Shown here one piece after another: positions 12,001-23,225 of a DNA stretch of 64,000 nucleotides; the first letter of the stretch is position 1; each line of letters begins with the position of its first letter. The position numbers and the translations under genes are program-made. Source of the stretch: Eutrigla gurnardus (lineage: Eukaryota; Chordata; Actinopteri; Perciformes; Triglidae); NCBI GenBank assembly GCA_963514095.1, contig OY741266.1, forward strand, positions 12,617,297-12,681,296. Direction: 5' to 3'. The notes under the pieces are model-generated. The model was not told where the DNA came from. It saw nothing but the letters and a program-made list of their open reading frames with translations, and ran no database searches.

Positions 12001-13952
12001 CAGCGAGGGCAACACTGAGCTAAAGCTGGAGTCCAGCCCAGAGACTGATGCACTATAATGACAAAAGTATTCACTCACCCATCCAAATAACTGAAATCAG
12101 GTGTTCCAATCACTTCCATGGCCACAGGTATATAAAAGCGAGCACCTAGGCATGCAGACTGTTCCTACAAACATGTGAAAGAATGGGTCAACATTTTATT
12201 TTAATTGACCCTGAATATCATAAAAAATACCGCTTCGACAGTAAGTTCTATTTTTGGAAATCATATGGGCAGACTTCGGATAATTAGGTTAAAAAAAAAT
12301 CATGTTGCATCATTTAAAAGGGCTGCTCTATGTCCGGGAACCAGAACATACACCACGCATCCCAATAATTGAAATCAGGTGTTCCAATCACTTGACAGAG
12401 GGGGGTCAGCGGATGCTGAGGCACATAGTGCACAGAGGTCGCCAACTTTCTGCAGAGTCAATCACTACAGACCTCCAAACTTCATGTGGTCTTCAGATTA
12501 GCTCAAGAACTTGTAGAGAGCTTCATGGAATGGGTTTCCATGGCGACCAGCTGCATCCAAGCCATACATCAGCAAGTGCAATGCAAAGCGTCGGATGGAG
12601 TGGTGTAAAGCACGCCGCCACTGGACTCTAGAGCAGTGGAGACATTCTCTGGAGTGACCAATCATGGTTCTCCATCTGGCAATCTGATGGACGAGTCTGG
12701 GTTTGGCGGTTGCCAGGACAACAGTACTTGTCTGACTGCATTGTGTAAAGTTTGGTGGAGGGGGATTATGGTGTGGGGTGTTTTTCAGGAGCTGGGCTTG
12801 GCCCCTTAGTTCCAGTGAAAGGAACTCTGAATGCTTCAGCAAACCAAGAGATGTTGGACAATTCCATCCTCCCAACTTTGTGGAACAGTTTAGGGACGGC
12901 CCCTTCCTGTTCCAACATGACTGTGCACCAGTGCACAAAGCAAGGTCCATAAAGACATGGATGAGAGAGTTTGGTGTGGATGAACTTGACTGGCCTGCAC
13001 AGAGTCCTGACCTCAACCCAATAGAACACCTTTGGGATGAATTAGAGTGGAGACTGAGAGCCAGGCCTTCCCTCCAACATCAGTGTGTGACCTCAGAAAT
13101 ACGCTTCTGGAACAATGGTCAAAAAGTCCCATAAACACTCCTAAACCTTGTGGAAAGCCTTCCAAGAAGAGTTGAAGCTGCAAAGGGTGGACCAACGTCA
13201 TTTTAAACCCGATGGATTAAGAATGGGATGTCACTCAAATTCATATGCGAGTCAAGAGAATGCTTTTGGCAATATAGTGTATCTGTGGCAGGAAGGACAG
13301 AGCAGCTGTGCAGCCTGGTCCAACACATTTAGGCCGGAAGATACCATATCTACAAGGAGGGGAGCTCCTTCTGGCAGTCAGGGAGAGCCCATCAGGGAGC
13401 TGGCAGTGAGTTGGTTTAGTCCAAGAATTCTCTGAACACAGGCTGCGGTCAAAAGCTGTTTGAATTCTCTCAATGCAAAGTGATTGTGATTGGAAGCCTA
13501 GATTCCTTTTTTAATGTCAATTTAAACTTTGGAGATGAAGTAATATATTTCACCTGGTTGTCCAAAATTACTGTCCTTTATTTGTCCCTCGTTGGGACAT
13601 TTACAGTGTTGCCGCAGTAAATGGGACAGTTTGTTCAATAAGAGAAACATTGGTTAAAAAAAGCAAGATAGGCTTAAAATAAATAATTAACAAGTAAAAA
13701 GGCAACCAACTGTTGAATCCCTATTATTGTACACTGGAAGTTTGATTTAGTTTTTGTGCCATCTGCAAGGACCTGCCCTACTCTGCCTCTGATTGGCTAG
13801 TACTTGTTGCTGTCTTCACAAAATTAGTGCTGTACTGTACTTTTTAAGGGGGGAAAACTGTATTCTTCAAGCAGCCAGCCTAAGATAACTATATGATTGT
13901 TAGGTTGTCATTGTGACTGGGCTGACTCTAAACGTTGTTGTCTTTCAGGTAA
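1..13952 (+). CDS. pds5a: PDS5 homolog A, cohesin regulator (3' part of gene, 23 exons seen)
   Basis: Coding exons: 1-45, 410-561, 842-955, 1173-1254, 1355-1403, 1525-1664, 3476-3591, 4466-4571, 4731-4891, 5046-5169, 5292-5450, 5605-5673, 5860-5996, 6154-6277, 6633-6837, 7420-7534, 7694-7826, 8120-8239, 10795-10857, 11063-11214, 11290-11377, 11458-11726, 13949-13952. Joined they give 908 aa without a stop; the family is about 1,300 aa, so roughly the first third lies outside the window. The product is the HEAT-repeat protein that binds cohesin and, with WAPL or sororin, controls its release from chromatin. Strong matches include [40 protein letters not shown] and [20 protein letters not shown]. 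The basic tail has an AT-hook-like KRRGRPPK and ends QIDLQR, as in PDS5A and unlike the long acidic tail of PDS5B. Intron 18 starts with GC. The stop is completed across the last splice junction. Introns 6 and 22 carry transposons. Confidence 0.95.
1745..1764 (+). repeat. Poly(T) tract in pds5a intron 6
   Basis: Twenty consecutive T shortly after the exon ending at 1664. Confidence 0.9.
2230..3398 (-). mobile_element. hAT-type DNA transposon remnant in pds5a intron 6
   Basis: The ends are inverted repeats: TAGGGCTGAACGAT at the left and its complement ATCGTTCAGCCCTA at the right. The flanks carry a perfect 8-bp direct repeat, CCTTGGTG, at 2222-2229 and 3399-3406, the target-site length typical of hAT elements. 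The 1,169-bp body is too short for a full transposase and keeps only an N-terminal BED-finger-like fragment on the minus strand. The element fills most of the intron between the exons ending at 1664 and starting at 3476. Confidence 0.85.
2686..3120 (-). pseudogene. BED zinc-finger fragment of a hAT transposase, broken
   Basis: Read on the minus strand from 3120, one frame gives a segment with VIWEYFGFEAADVHQK followed by VLCKTCRAKV, the start of a BED finger (C-x2-C) as in ZBED-like hAT transposases. It stops at about 2991. The histidine half, HLKNHHRHLHDACMTKK, appears in another frame downstream and is followed by a Ser/Lys-rich stretch. About 60 bp, flanked by short ACCGG repeats, separates the two halves, so it may be a small insertion that broke the gene. 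The catalytic domain is absent, so this copy cannot make an active transposase. Confidence 0.6.
8240..10794 (+). other. Large pds5a intron 18 with no gene seen
   Basis: This 2.55-kb intron starts with GC rather than GT and a CA repeat (about 8244-8273), and ends with a normal acceptor before 10795. I looked for exons, RNA genes and transposon ends and found none I can support. Short ORFs here do not resemble proteins. Confidence 0.6.
8244..8273 (+). repeat. (CA)n repeat next to the GC donor of pds5a intron 18
   Basis: ACAC repeats, interrupted once by AAAC, begin four bases after the exon that ends at 8239. A similar CA run lies at about 7848-7870, after the exon ending at 7826. Confidence 0.9.
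12051..13279 (+). mobile_element. Tc1/mariner-like element, decayed and chimeric, in the last pds5a intron
   Basis: Left end CACTATAATGACAAAAG and right end (as complement) CACTATATTGCCAAAAG form a terminal inverted repeat. The right end is followed by TA (13280-13281); the left flank is TG, probably a mutated TA target duplication. The body matches the common fish Tc1-like family in transposase orientation, but about 12185-12390 does not follow the expected sequence: it contains unrelated AT-rich DNA and a second copy (about 12358-12392) of a terminal segment also present at about 12084-12117. The intron runs from 11727 to 13948. Confidence 0.85.
12391..13203 (+). pseudogene. Tc1-like transposase pseudogene
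   Basis: Broken reading frames give recognisable pieces of a DDE transposase: TEGGQRMLRHIVHRGRQLSA (helix-turn-helix side), later FLFQHDCAPVHKARSIKTWM with the second catalytic Asp region, and SPDLNPIEHLWDELEWRLRA with the terminal D-x-N-P-I-E motif. The frame from 12778 stays open to 13134, but the N-terminal half is missing or frame-shifted and no intact start is joined to it. It is therefore an inactive fossil. Confidence 0.8.
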
Positions 13953-15050
13953 AGAGGACGTTGGTGTTTGTGAAATCAAGACGGTAGAGAACGGGCCAGA
14001 CTCTTCCTCATACCTCCCCAACCCTACGTACACGCTCCTCTGACTCTAAAGCTTTCCTGGACACATTATGGACCTTTCTTAAAACAAACACACGCGCGCA
14101 CACACACAAACCACTGACATCCTAGAAGGTTTTAAATACCTTATAGTCATGATTGAAGCTCATTGTATGTAGGTCTTACTCAAAAAACATGTTCTTTTTT
14201 TTCCTTTGTGTTTGTTGCTCTTTGCTTCTTTTGTGGAGCCATTTTTAAGAAAAAAAAACAGGATGGACATTTTACAAACGTTTTAATCTGGTTATGATTG
14301 TTGCTTATTAAATTCCCTGGGAAAAATCCTACCGTATGTCTCCTGACCTCTTCATCCTCGCGTCTGTTGCACAATATCTTTATGTTGAGTTCACCCAGTT
14401 CACGCTTGTGTCTTGTAAATACCCATGTGCAACTTTGCAGTTAAAGTTTTTGAATACCCAAGCTTGTTTCAAATTGCAGCAAATAGCTGAAATACAGGAA
14501 CAACATGGCATAAGATTTATGCATTTAACAGATGTACAAACGCCAACATTTTTTATGAACTTTACTGTTTAGGTTTCTAACTTTGGTATGTTGAGGTGCT
14601 TTAGCTTGGTTAGTGTTTCTCGAGGGTCGGTAGAAACTGGCCTCTTAACTGCCACCTGTAATGCTTTTCAAGCCCTTTTCAATTTATTCCCAGTGTGTTA
14701 ATGGACACATTTAAGCTGTCAAACATTTCTGGATACTCTGCTCCGAGCTGTTAGCCACCTCTTTCCTCGACTGGTCAGGGGCTCGGAAGTTGAGCTGGGT
14801 TCGATTTACCCTCTTATTCTGTTTTTTACTGCTTACGGTGCTTCACTTTGGAATGCATAAATGATATATTACTATAGAAGTATGTGTTCAGGTCTTTGTT
14901 CATCTTTTACAATTAAATATTTTTTTGTACTTTTGTCAGTTATTTGCTGCTTTTAAGCACCGAGTGAGTGGAAATCTATTTTTTGTCCTTAAAATATTCT
15001 CATGATCATATTTAATTCCCCCTGAAAATAAATACTTTTAGATGTTACCA
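13953..15050 (+). other. pds5a: pds5a 3' UTR
   Basis: Non-coding sequence after the TAA at 13950-13952. An AATAAA lies at 15027-15032 and a GT-rich stretch follows at about 15045-15065, so cleavage near 15050 is likely. An earlier ATTAAA near 14308 could give a shorter form. No ORF in this stretch resembles a protein. Confidence 0.6.
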
Positions 15051-15104
15051 GTGAGTTTGTCTTGGTCGCCGTGTTTGAGGTGCCGTTTTCAGGAGCAAAG
15101 AAAC

Positions 15105-17038
15105 CCAATGAAATCCAACTTTATTTTCCACTTTTTTTTTAATCAAAGAAACATGACACTGTCACAATAAATAACCATGCTTTTTATGCTGCCGATGCTC
15201 GCTTCCAAGGAAACAAAGGAGGAAAATAAGTCTCGATCCAAATGGAGAAACTGAGATGCAACAGCCCCTTTGATCTATGCGTCATCGTCGAGCATTACTG
15301 TACATAGTGAGAAAACCAGGAAGATGGGGAGGAGGGGGCCTCTTCTCCCTTTTTTTTATCTTTTCTTTTTCTTACAAAATATAGATCCAGCCATCAATGG
15401 TGCACTCTAGTGATATGGAGGCAGCTCTTTATCGAGAACTGGAGGACTTCAGAGTAAAGGAGAATTTTGGCTCTGGCTGCATACTGTTTACTGTCTACGG
15501 AGAGGGAGCACGAAAACCCCGTGTTGTACTGTAATATGCCACTGTGTCGGTAGGGACTGGAAGGAAGAGTTTCTTTTTAAAAAGGCCATGTGTGAGGATT
15601 CATCAGCACCCCACTTCACTATATGCTAAACTTTTCATTACAGTCCATGTAGCAATAAATCAAAATGTTTGAGACCACCGCAGGCCTGCTATCTGCTTCA
15701 GAGGAGTTCCAGCCTCTTTGACTACACAGAAGACATCATTCAAAAACGACCTCATTGAGCGTTTTATTTGGCTGTGTAGTAAAGCGCGTTTGGGAACGTC
15801 AGCGCTTCGGTTCAATTCTGCTGGATTGGATCAGTGATTAGTGATAAAGCTCCCCCTCTTAATGATCAACATCAGGACTGCGGGGGTGAATGGATCCTTA
15901 ATCCGTGGCTGGTTGAAAGTGATATATCTGAAATGAGTTAAAAAACGTAAGGAAAAAAACCCACAGCATTGCAAACTTGAAAAAAACCTGGATAAGATTC
16001 AAAATAATTTCTTCTTGTGGTGTTTCCTGTCGGTTCCTGCGTCCAGAGCAGAAGAGAGAGATTTCCAGCAACATGCTCCACAGAAGAGACTTTGGTTCGC
16101 TACAAATGTCGCGCCAAACTGTGCTTAAGTGGCTTTGCTGCACGGAGCTTCCAGGCGTCGCTTTGTCTCTGAAGGGACGGTGGGTCGAACAGACACCCAC
16201 TTCACCACATCATTTGGCCAAATGAAATCAAAAAGGCAGCATCGAACATGCAAGGACAATAAAAGACACGCTGGATTGTAGTGTAGCAGAATGGTGGCAT
16301 GTAATGACCTTCAGGGGCCAGAGCTGGCGGTCCCCTCCTGTCCCATGAGGGTCAGGATTTTTGGCTGTGCCATCCCCAAACAACAATCTTAAGGAGAAAA
16401 AAAAACAACATGCCATTCAGAGGGATATCTCATGGATCACAAAATCATAAAAAGATCACTTTCCATGTAACTGTAAACTAGGCATAGTTTATATTTAAAA
16501 TAGTTTTACAATGCCATGTAAGGAAAAGAAACTTCACGCATCTATTTACAGGTAAGTTTTTCCTTTTGTGCAGATGTTTGAGATTGTTTGTGATCTTTCT
16601 GATTCTACAGGCAAAAAAAGAAAAAAACGGCAGGCGATCGAAGCATCTATGATAAACTGTTCAGGACAAATCTACATTTTTTTTTTTTAAAGTTTCATAG
16701 CCAATATGAATAAAGGGCATGGAAGACAACATGCACTAATGAAAGTTGGTGGCATATTACAAGGATACATATTCTGAGTTAGTGGAAGAAAAGACAGTGT
16801 AATGGACATACGGGGTCAGACAGGTAACAGGGTGGTGTGCATATTGGCAATTATGGTGCTACCCAGTGTTGAGTTTGTAGCAAACAAACTTGTTATAAAA
16901 GAAAGGCTCAGACTGCTGTGGTGAATGGGGGAGTGGGGAGGGGGGGGTGTTGTCTGTGTCACAAAAGGCAATGATGAAATGGATGCCGGGGAGGAGCTAT
17001 GATGAAGGGAGTTTGGGATCTTCACACCTGGCTGCTTT
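15105..17038 (-). other. ube2k: ube2k 3' UTR
   Basis: About 1.9 kb downstream of the ube2k stop with no coding features. On the minus strand an AATAAA (TTTATT at 15120-15125 on +) lies close to the pds5a poly(A) site, so the two convergent transcripts probably end within about 100 bp of each other. The far end is inferred from this signal only. Confidence 0.5.
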
Positions 17039-20000
17039 TCAGTTGCTGAGGAGCACCTCCGTCGCCGTTTCCACATCCCAGGATTTGGAAGACAAGGCCG
17101 CTATTACTGCATTCTGTATGCCAGGGGGAAACGGGTATCAAAAACATTGTATTGTAGTCCGTGTGTTGATGGCAAGATCATGTTAATACACACTTAATTA
17201 TTCTGAAGTGGGCTATTATGAACACTAAATATTAGGTTGTAATGACTATTTTAATTTTTGACCAATACACCATGTATTGTAACAGTCCTGAAGATAAGCC
17301 TATCACAGAAGACTAAAAAATGAAAATAAGTACATTTGAGGGTGGAACCAGAAAATCTTCGCAACCATAGCTACATCAAAAATACAGGAAGTGGTTCTGA
17401 CCTTATCAAAGCCCATAGCACAGAGTTTGTCTATTTTGCGCGTGTATTCGGGACTGGAGACAGAAGCACCTGCATAGACGTGAGACCACAGCCTTGCAGT
17501 CTGTTTGAACATTTCTGGGTTCTGCTTGTACTGAGGAAGTAGACAGAGAGAAATCAGCAAACAGTAAAAAGGCAGAGGGAGACGGGCCACATGTTTCCAA
17601 ACACTTTTCCCACCTGGTTTGCTACTACGGCATCCTGTGGATCATCTGGTTCTGCTGCAGCGAGGAGCGCCTGTAGAGACAACAGCACCGTCCGCAGGGT
17701 CATCGCAGCTGCCCTGGGTGGGACAGATTAAAGGAGGGCGTTTGAAAGGAGGGGGACACACAGGAACATCGAGTACAGTAGGTTCACATACAACTCACTC
17801 ACCACTGGTCTTTTAAAATGTCCAGACATATTGCTCCCGTCACAGAACTGATATTAGGGTGCCAGATCTTACTGATGAAACGCACCTGAGGAGAACATGC
17901 ATGAGAGGTTATCTGAATAAAAATGGTTTAACTAGAAGAAAAAAGGGCATGTGTGGTTTATAATGGCTACATTTACATGCACACTTGCATCCTGGTCTAG
18001 AGTCTCATCTTTGGTTTGATCAGATTTGGGTAGATTATAATAATAATAATAATCTCTGGGTGTATTAGGCTTCTGTGGGCAATGTTAAAATCAATGAGCA
18101 GAACTGCTTCCTGATCCTCCACTGAAATAGTGGGTTTTCATTTGGATTGCATAAATGTGACAAAGTAAAGTAATTCATTGTTTTAAGGTATTTATTTCTC
18201 CAGAACCAGACATTCATCTCTGGTTATTTTATTATTATTTATTCAAAACAACTGTTGGAATAAACTCATGAATGAATACACCCACAGAATGCTCAAATCT
18301 GTATTTGCTACATAAATACTATATATTATATATAAATTACTATTGTTTTGTATTTATACAACCAATGATACAAACAGAAAAAGATAAATAAATAAATAAA
18401 AGTAAAAAAACAGAAACAACATTTCTTTCTGCCATAACTTTATTGTTGTTATTTCTGCTGCCCTTCTCTGAGGGTTAGGAATGGCTAAACCACCACGATC
18501 TCTTTATTTCTGCTCTGCAAAAGTGGTATCCTTTTCCATCTATGGATTTAATTTTGTCTTCTAAAGGCTGCTCATTTCATACATTTTGTTTAAGTGTGTG
18601 AATATGTATCCCCAAATATTTGATTTTTTTCAGATTCTATATTCTTTGACATTGATGTTTACTCTTTAACGATGGTTATCGATTCATGTTTAGTTTAATT
18701 TACTTTAAAGTCTGAAAGTTCAGTTTTCTTTTATTGTTTACTTCAATACTTGTAGTGACATTTGAGTAGATGTTATATACACATGATGACACCATCAGCA
18801 TACAACTTAAGGTCCTTTAACGTGGTTCATCATGATTCAATGCTCCCTTTATACACGAGTACAGTATCCAGGTTTCTGTTTGAGCATCTCTGATTCCTCA
18901 ACATCATTCTCTTTCATTTGAACATGCAGAGTGTCACTCTTCTCATCACGTTATCGTTTTATTGATACTACCATGTAAGTAGAGTTGAGGGCAAACTTGT
19001 GCACATGGCAGAGCTGATCAGTCAGCATCTTCATGCACCTTCAAAACAGGACTAAGAGCATTTACAAGTTTTGGAAACCAGAATAAATTGACTCCAAATG
19101 ACGATGCTAACAAGGATGATTGCGTGCGCATGTAAAAGCATGTTGAGACATAAATTACATATGGAAAGTTCCATAAGGCAGCAACTGTAACACATACCTT
19201 AGGCGGGTTAAATGGATAGGTCTCTGGGATTTTTATTTCAAGCTGATATCTGCCACCTTGGAAAGAGAGAAAACAAAAATGCTTTAGCATGACAAACCCC
19301 AACATTAAAGTCTGGCAGCAAATATTTTTGTCAGGTCATTGTAATGCTGGGTGCCTGTGACAATACCTTCATATGGTGTATCTGGAGGACCTGCTATCTC
19401 CCCCCTCAGCTCTGTGAAATTCTCATCCACCAAATCTACTTTTATCTGGTTTTTACTCGTCTGTGGGTTGGGACAAACGAGAGGGAGCCAATGAAACAAC
19501 GTCGCCACAGCCCTCAGCCTGTGTGTATCGACATGTTTACGTCAAGTATGAAAGCACATACTTCTACAAACAAACGTAAAGCTGCATACATTACAGCTTG
19601 GCTGTCAACGTCAACCAGTCGGTTTGTTACAGAGCTCAAACGGAGCTGTCGGAACGTTTAAATACGTTAATAGCGGCAACGATGGCTTGCTACTAGAGTC
19701 AAGCTAGCAAAAGTTGACATACCGGTAACTACAAACCCACAATAACAAGACTTGGGGACAGTAGCATGACAAAACACACACGTTAAACGACTTAAATTCC
19801 TCCCAATGGAAACGAGCGTTTAGTAAATGAGACTGGCTGGTGAACGTTAGCTCTATCATAACAACTCAGCTAATGCTAACTGTGGTCGAGGTGTCAAAAA
19901 GGTTAGCGTTAGCAAGCTAAAAGCTGCTAGCTCCAAGTGTCAGTAAGTAACTCGCGTTAGTAAACACCTACGGTATTTTGTGCGTTGCCATACAACTTAT

Positions 20001-20405
20001 ATTTATTGTAGTTAAGTATCCAAAGGCATGCGGTGCTATGTGTTACAAAACAGAGGGCCTGTCAGTTGACAAAGCTGAATCCTCGGTGTTTCCTGAAAAC
20101 ACCCACCTGACATAACAAGATAGGTTTCGGCCAGGCACCGATACCAAGCTAAAGCTAGCTAAAGTTCTCCTGTTCGGGCCTGACCTACTGCAACACGGGA
20201 CCGGGACCTAGCGGTAGGTGGGTTTGGGAAACGTTATCTGCCATAGCAGCTACAGCCACTCTCGTTTTAATTAAGTTGAAACAGTAACAACAGAAACAGG
20301 GAGCGGAATCAAAGTGGCGTTAATGGACAGACGTTACCGCACCTCTTCGCTTTTGAGAACTTCTTTGAACTCCCGCTTGATCCTTTGGACCGCGATGTTA
20401 GCCAT
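17039..20405 (-). CDS. ube2k: Ubiquitin-conjugating enzyme E2 K (E2-25K)
   Basis: Seven coding exons, minus strand, in transcript order: 20343-20405, 19367-19460, 19198-19256, 17803-17885, 17614-17713, 17402-17530, 17039-17113. They sum to 603 nt, giving 200 aa, the same length as human UBE2K. The enzyme accepts ubiquitin from E1 and builds Lys48-linked chains in the cytosol. The start is MANIAVQRIKREFKEVLKSE. The UBC fold contains NPPKVRFISKIWHPNISSV, with the catalytic Cys in GAICLDILKDQW. The C-terminal UBA domain includes KIDKLCAMGFDKNAVIAAL and ends TATEVLLSN. All junctions are GT-AG. The gene is convergent with pds5a, as in mammals. Confidence 0.96.
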
Positions 20406-20600
20406 GGCTGTGTCTGCTGAACTGCTGCTGCCTTGAAGTCAGACCCGGGGCCTGCCTCTCTCTCTCTCTGTCTCTCTCTCTCCTCCCTCTCTCTCTCTCT
20501 CTCTCTCTCTCCCCCTCTCTCTCTCTCTATGTGGGGTCTGCCTGCTCCAATGCTCTCCTCTCCTCTCACTCGCCCAGTCCAGAACATACGGGTCACACAC
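20406..20600 (-). promoter_or_regulatory. ube2k: ube2k 5' UTR/promoter region with GA (CT) repeat
   Basis: Upstream of the ube2k start codon there is a long CT run on + (about 20455-20527, GA-rich in the transcript direction). A GAGA-type tract next to a start codon is common in housekeeping promoters, but no TATA box or defined start site is visible. The transcription start is not resolved. Confidence 0.4.
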
Positions 20601-20603
20601 ATA

Positions 20604-21736
20604 TGGCAAGCCGTTTAAACATTTAATCGAACCACACTACTATCTGTAATTATATTTTAGATATCCATAATAGCATTTCTCCTAGTCAAAATGTAATTTT
20701 GACAAGGAGAAATGGTAATTAAAGATATCCACAATACATTCTTACTAGTAAAAATGATATTTTAAGATATCTACAACTTTGATTGTACTAGTCAAAACTA
20801 AATTTAAGATATCTAAAAATCCTTAAAAAGTATAAGTGGCCGTTTTATCATTTAATAGCTAAACTGGATATGTATTGAGGATATCTGTTATTCAGTTCTT
20901 CCTAGTCAAATAGAACATTTCAGATATCCACAATGGCATTCTTCCTATCCACAATTGTCATTTCAGATATCCACAATGGCATTCTTCCTAGGACAAATTA
21001 CGTCACTTTTGCCATTCATGTGTATTGGGCTTTCAATTTCAGATATCCACAATTACATTCTGGATATCTAGAATGAACATTCTGGATATCTGCAATTGAA
21101 TTCTTACTAGGAAAAACTCCCATTTCAGATATCTTCAATCCAATTGTTACTAGTCATAATTTAAAATGTTTTAAAATGGCGTCCTGTCTGTCAACAGATA
21201 TCAACAATACATTTGTGGATATCTGCAATTATATTGTTCCTAGTCATAATTCTAATTGTAGATATCTGAAATTACATTTCTACTAGTCATAATACGAATT
21301 GTGGATATCCATAACGACATTTCTACTAGTCACAGTGTATTTTTGGATATTCAAAATTACATTCTGGATATCTGGAATAGTTTTTCATTTTGGATATCTG
21401 AAATTAAAATTATGACTAGTAACAATTGGATTGAAGATATCTGAAATGGGAGTTTCTCCTAGTAAGAATTCATTTGCAGATATCCAGAATGTTCATTCTA
21501 GATATCCAGAATGTAATTGTGGATATCTGAAATTGAAAGCCCAATACACATGAATGGCAAAAGTGACGTCATTTGTCCTAGGAAGAATGCCATTGTGGAT
21601 ATCTGAAATGACAATTGTGGATAGGAAGAATGTCATTGTGGATATCTGAAATGTTCTTTTTGACTAGGAAGAACTGAATAACAGATATCTGCAATACATA
21701 TTCAGTCTAGCTATTAAATGTTAAAACGGCTTGCCA
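20604..21736. mobile_element. Foldback element with long inverted repeats, TA target duplication
   Basis: The outermost ends are TGGCAAGCCGTTTAAACATT at 20604 and the complement of TGGCAAGCCGTTTTAACATT at 21736, each flanked by TA inside CA-rich DNA. Inside, about 20837-21166 and about 21400-21736 are nearly identical inverted arms of roughly 330 bp, separated by a loop of about 230 bp. An additional left segment (20604-20836) carries a second copy of the terminal sequence. The whole body is built from short units centred on GATATC with CTAG/ACTAGT motifs. No ORF is present. It looks like a non-autonomous element of a TA-targeting family; the parent family is not identified. Confidence 0.75.
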
Positions 21737-22245
21737 TACACACACACAGAGCAGCTACATGGAGGAGAAACTGGAAGTTTCATTTATGGGCTCTGGTTCA
21801 TGATGGGGTTTATATTCTTTTCAAACGTGCCGTTCAGGATTTTCTCATCATGTGCTGAACACACCTGATTTCTATTTTCTAGTGCTGGTGACCAGCACCG
21901 TCACTCAGTGGCGTCAATTCAGCCAAAGCTAAGGTATGGCAAGGTTACTAGTCACATGACTTAACTACAGTATAAATCAATATACATGCCCAGCAAATAA
22001 TCAGAACAAGAGTGACAAGTCTGCTATGTAGCTTATCTGTGTGGTTAGGAAATGTCGGATGTCGCTGCAGACCCGGAGACCTGCAGATTCAGACCCCCGC
22101 AATTCTGGCTCCGCCCCCGCACTTCTGGACCCGCACGTTCAGACCCCTTGTGGTTTTTTGACAGTGCCACCTACTGGTTGACTGTAAAACTGCAACTGCA
22201 CACAGTCTGGACCCTTATGGATTTTTGACAGGGCAAAGTCCAAAT

Positions 22246-22510
22246 AAAACACCAAGATCTATTAGTTTGTGAAGCTTGAATTACTTTTAAACTTTTTAAA
22301 AATCTTTTGGACTAAACAAATAAATAAAATCCAAATAAAACACCAAAATCGAATTGTTTGTGAGGCTTGGAACACTTTTAAAAATGTTTGGGCTAAATAA
22401 ATAATTAACCTCCAATGAAATGACATGCTTTTAAATGTTCTATTGCATGGGGTTATAATGACAAAACAATCTTAACATAGCCTACAATGGAATGAAATGG
22501 TTTCAAATGT
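22246..22510. repeat. Imperfect direct repeats in the ube2k-smim14 interval
   Basis: The phrase CCAAATAAAACACCAA occurs at about 22249 and about 22331, each followed by a similar TTTGTGA(A/G)GCTTG segment and an AAATAAATAA stretch. AATGAAATG-containing segments near 22415 and 22490 also repeat. These look like local duplications within transposon-derived DNA. Confidence 0.45.
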
Positions 22511-23107
22511 TTTATTGCACAGGCTTTCACTTTCTGCCTTTCAAGCCTCCTGAAGAACTCGTCCATTTCACTGAAACAGACAAAAATGATACTACTGGAA
22601 TAATAATACTGGAATAGAAGAACCATCAATGTATTTAGAAATTCCTACTTCTCTCCTCTTACCTTTGATGGATAACAGGCCCTGCCAGGAAGACCTGCTC
22701 TGTATATCCTTAAACAAAAGAACATATTTGAATTGAATTACTAGTCAGTCCTTGCTGACATATTTTCCTGAGACATTATTCTTTCATTTGGTATGCTGTT
22801 TTTAAAAATATAATGCACTGATCCTACAATATATAAAAAGAGTCTGAAAAGTGTGACAACATGACCTGGGCTTCCCTATCAGGTAAGAAGACAAGAAGTC
22901 AAGAATGTCCTACAAGAATGTGTTCAGACTTTACCTTGATAATTAACAGCTCTGTTAAAATGGGACTGTAGGTGGGATTCTACATTTGCTCACCTTTGTT
23001 GGCTGAAACGAAGTTGAGCTGCAGAATGGGCAATGGACCCGTTTGCAGCATGTCCTGCATTGCTCCAGTTGGGGCAAATTTTGCCCATGCTGGATTGTTA
23101 TATGCAC
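22453..23107 (-). CDS. Unidentified gene fragment: three possible terminal exons inside the hAT-like element
   Basis: Minus-strand exon candidates 22994-23107, 22663-22699 and 22453-22570 have good acceptors and GT donors in compatible phases. They join into one open frame: GAYNNPAWAKFAPTGAMQD, then LPILQLNFVSANKGEQVFLA, then EMDEFFRRLERQKVKACAIK, ending at a stop at 22453-22455. The first acceptor has a long pyrimidine tract. I do not recognise the protein. No upstream exon or start codon was found, so this is either the 3' end of a transposon gene or a captured, decayed host gene. Three phase-compatible exons are suggestive, not proof. Confidence 0.3.
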
Positions 23108-23225
23108 CTTCAAAAGAGAGAAAGAGACAGTGCCATAAATCTAAGTTTAATAAACACACTAGACAACACACACACACAAACACACACACACTTGTAGCCG
23201 ATTCCGTGGTCTGTCCAGGGACCAT

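Noticed and set aside
12498..13016. A 172-codon open frame on the minus strand
   Set aside because: It is antisense to the Tc1-like transposase fragment and has no protein-like features.
20640..21720. Regularly spaced GATATC-containing units as a CRISPR-like array
   Set aside because: Units are imperfect, in both orientations, without unique spacers, and in a vertebrate genome; the transposon explanation fits.
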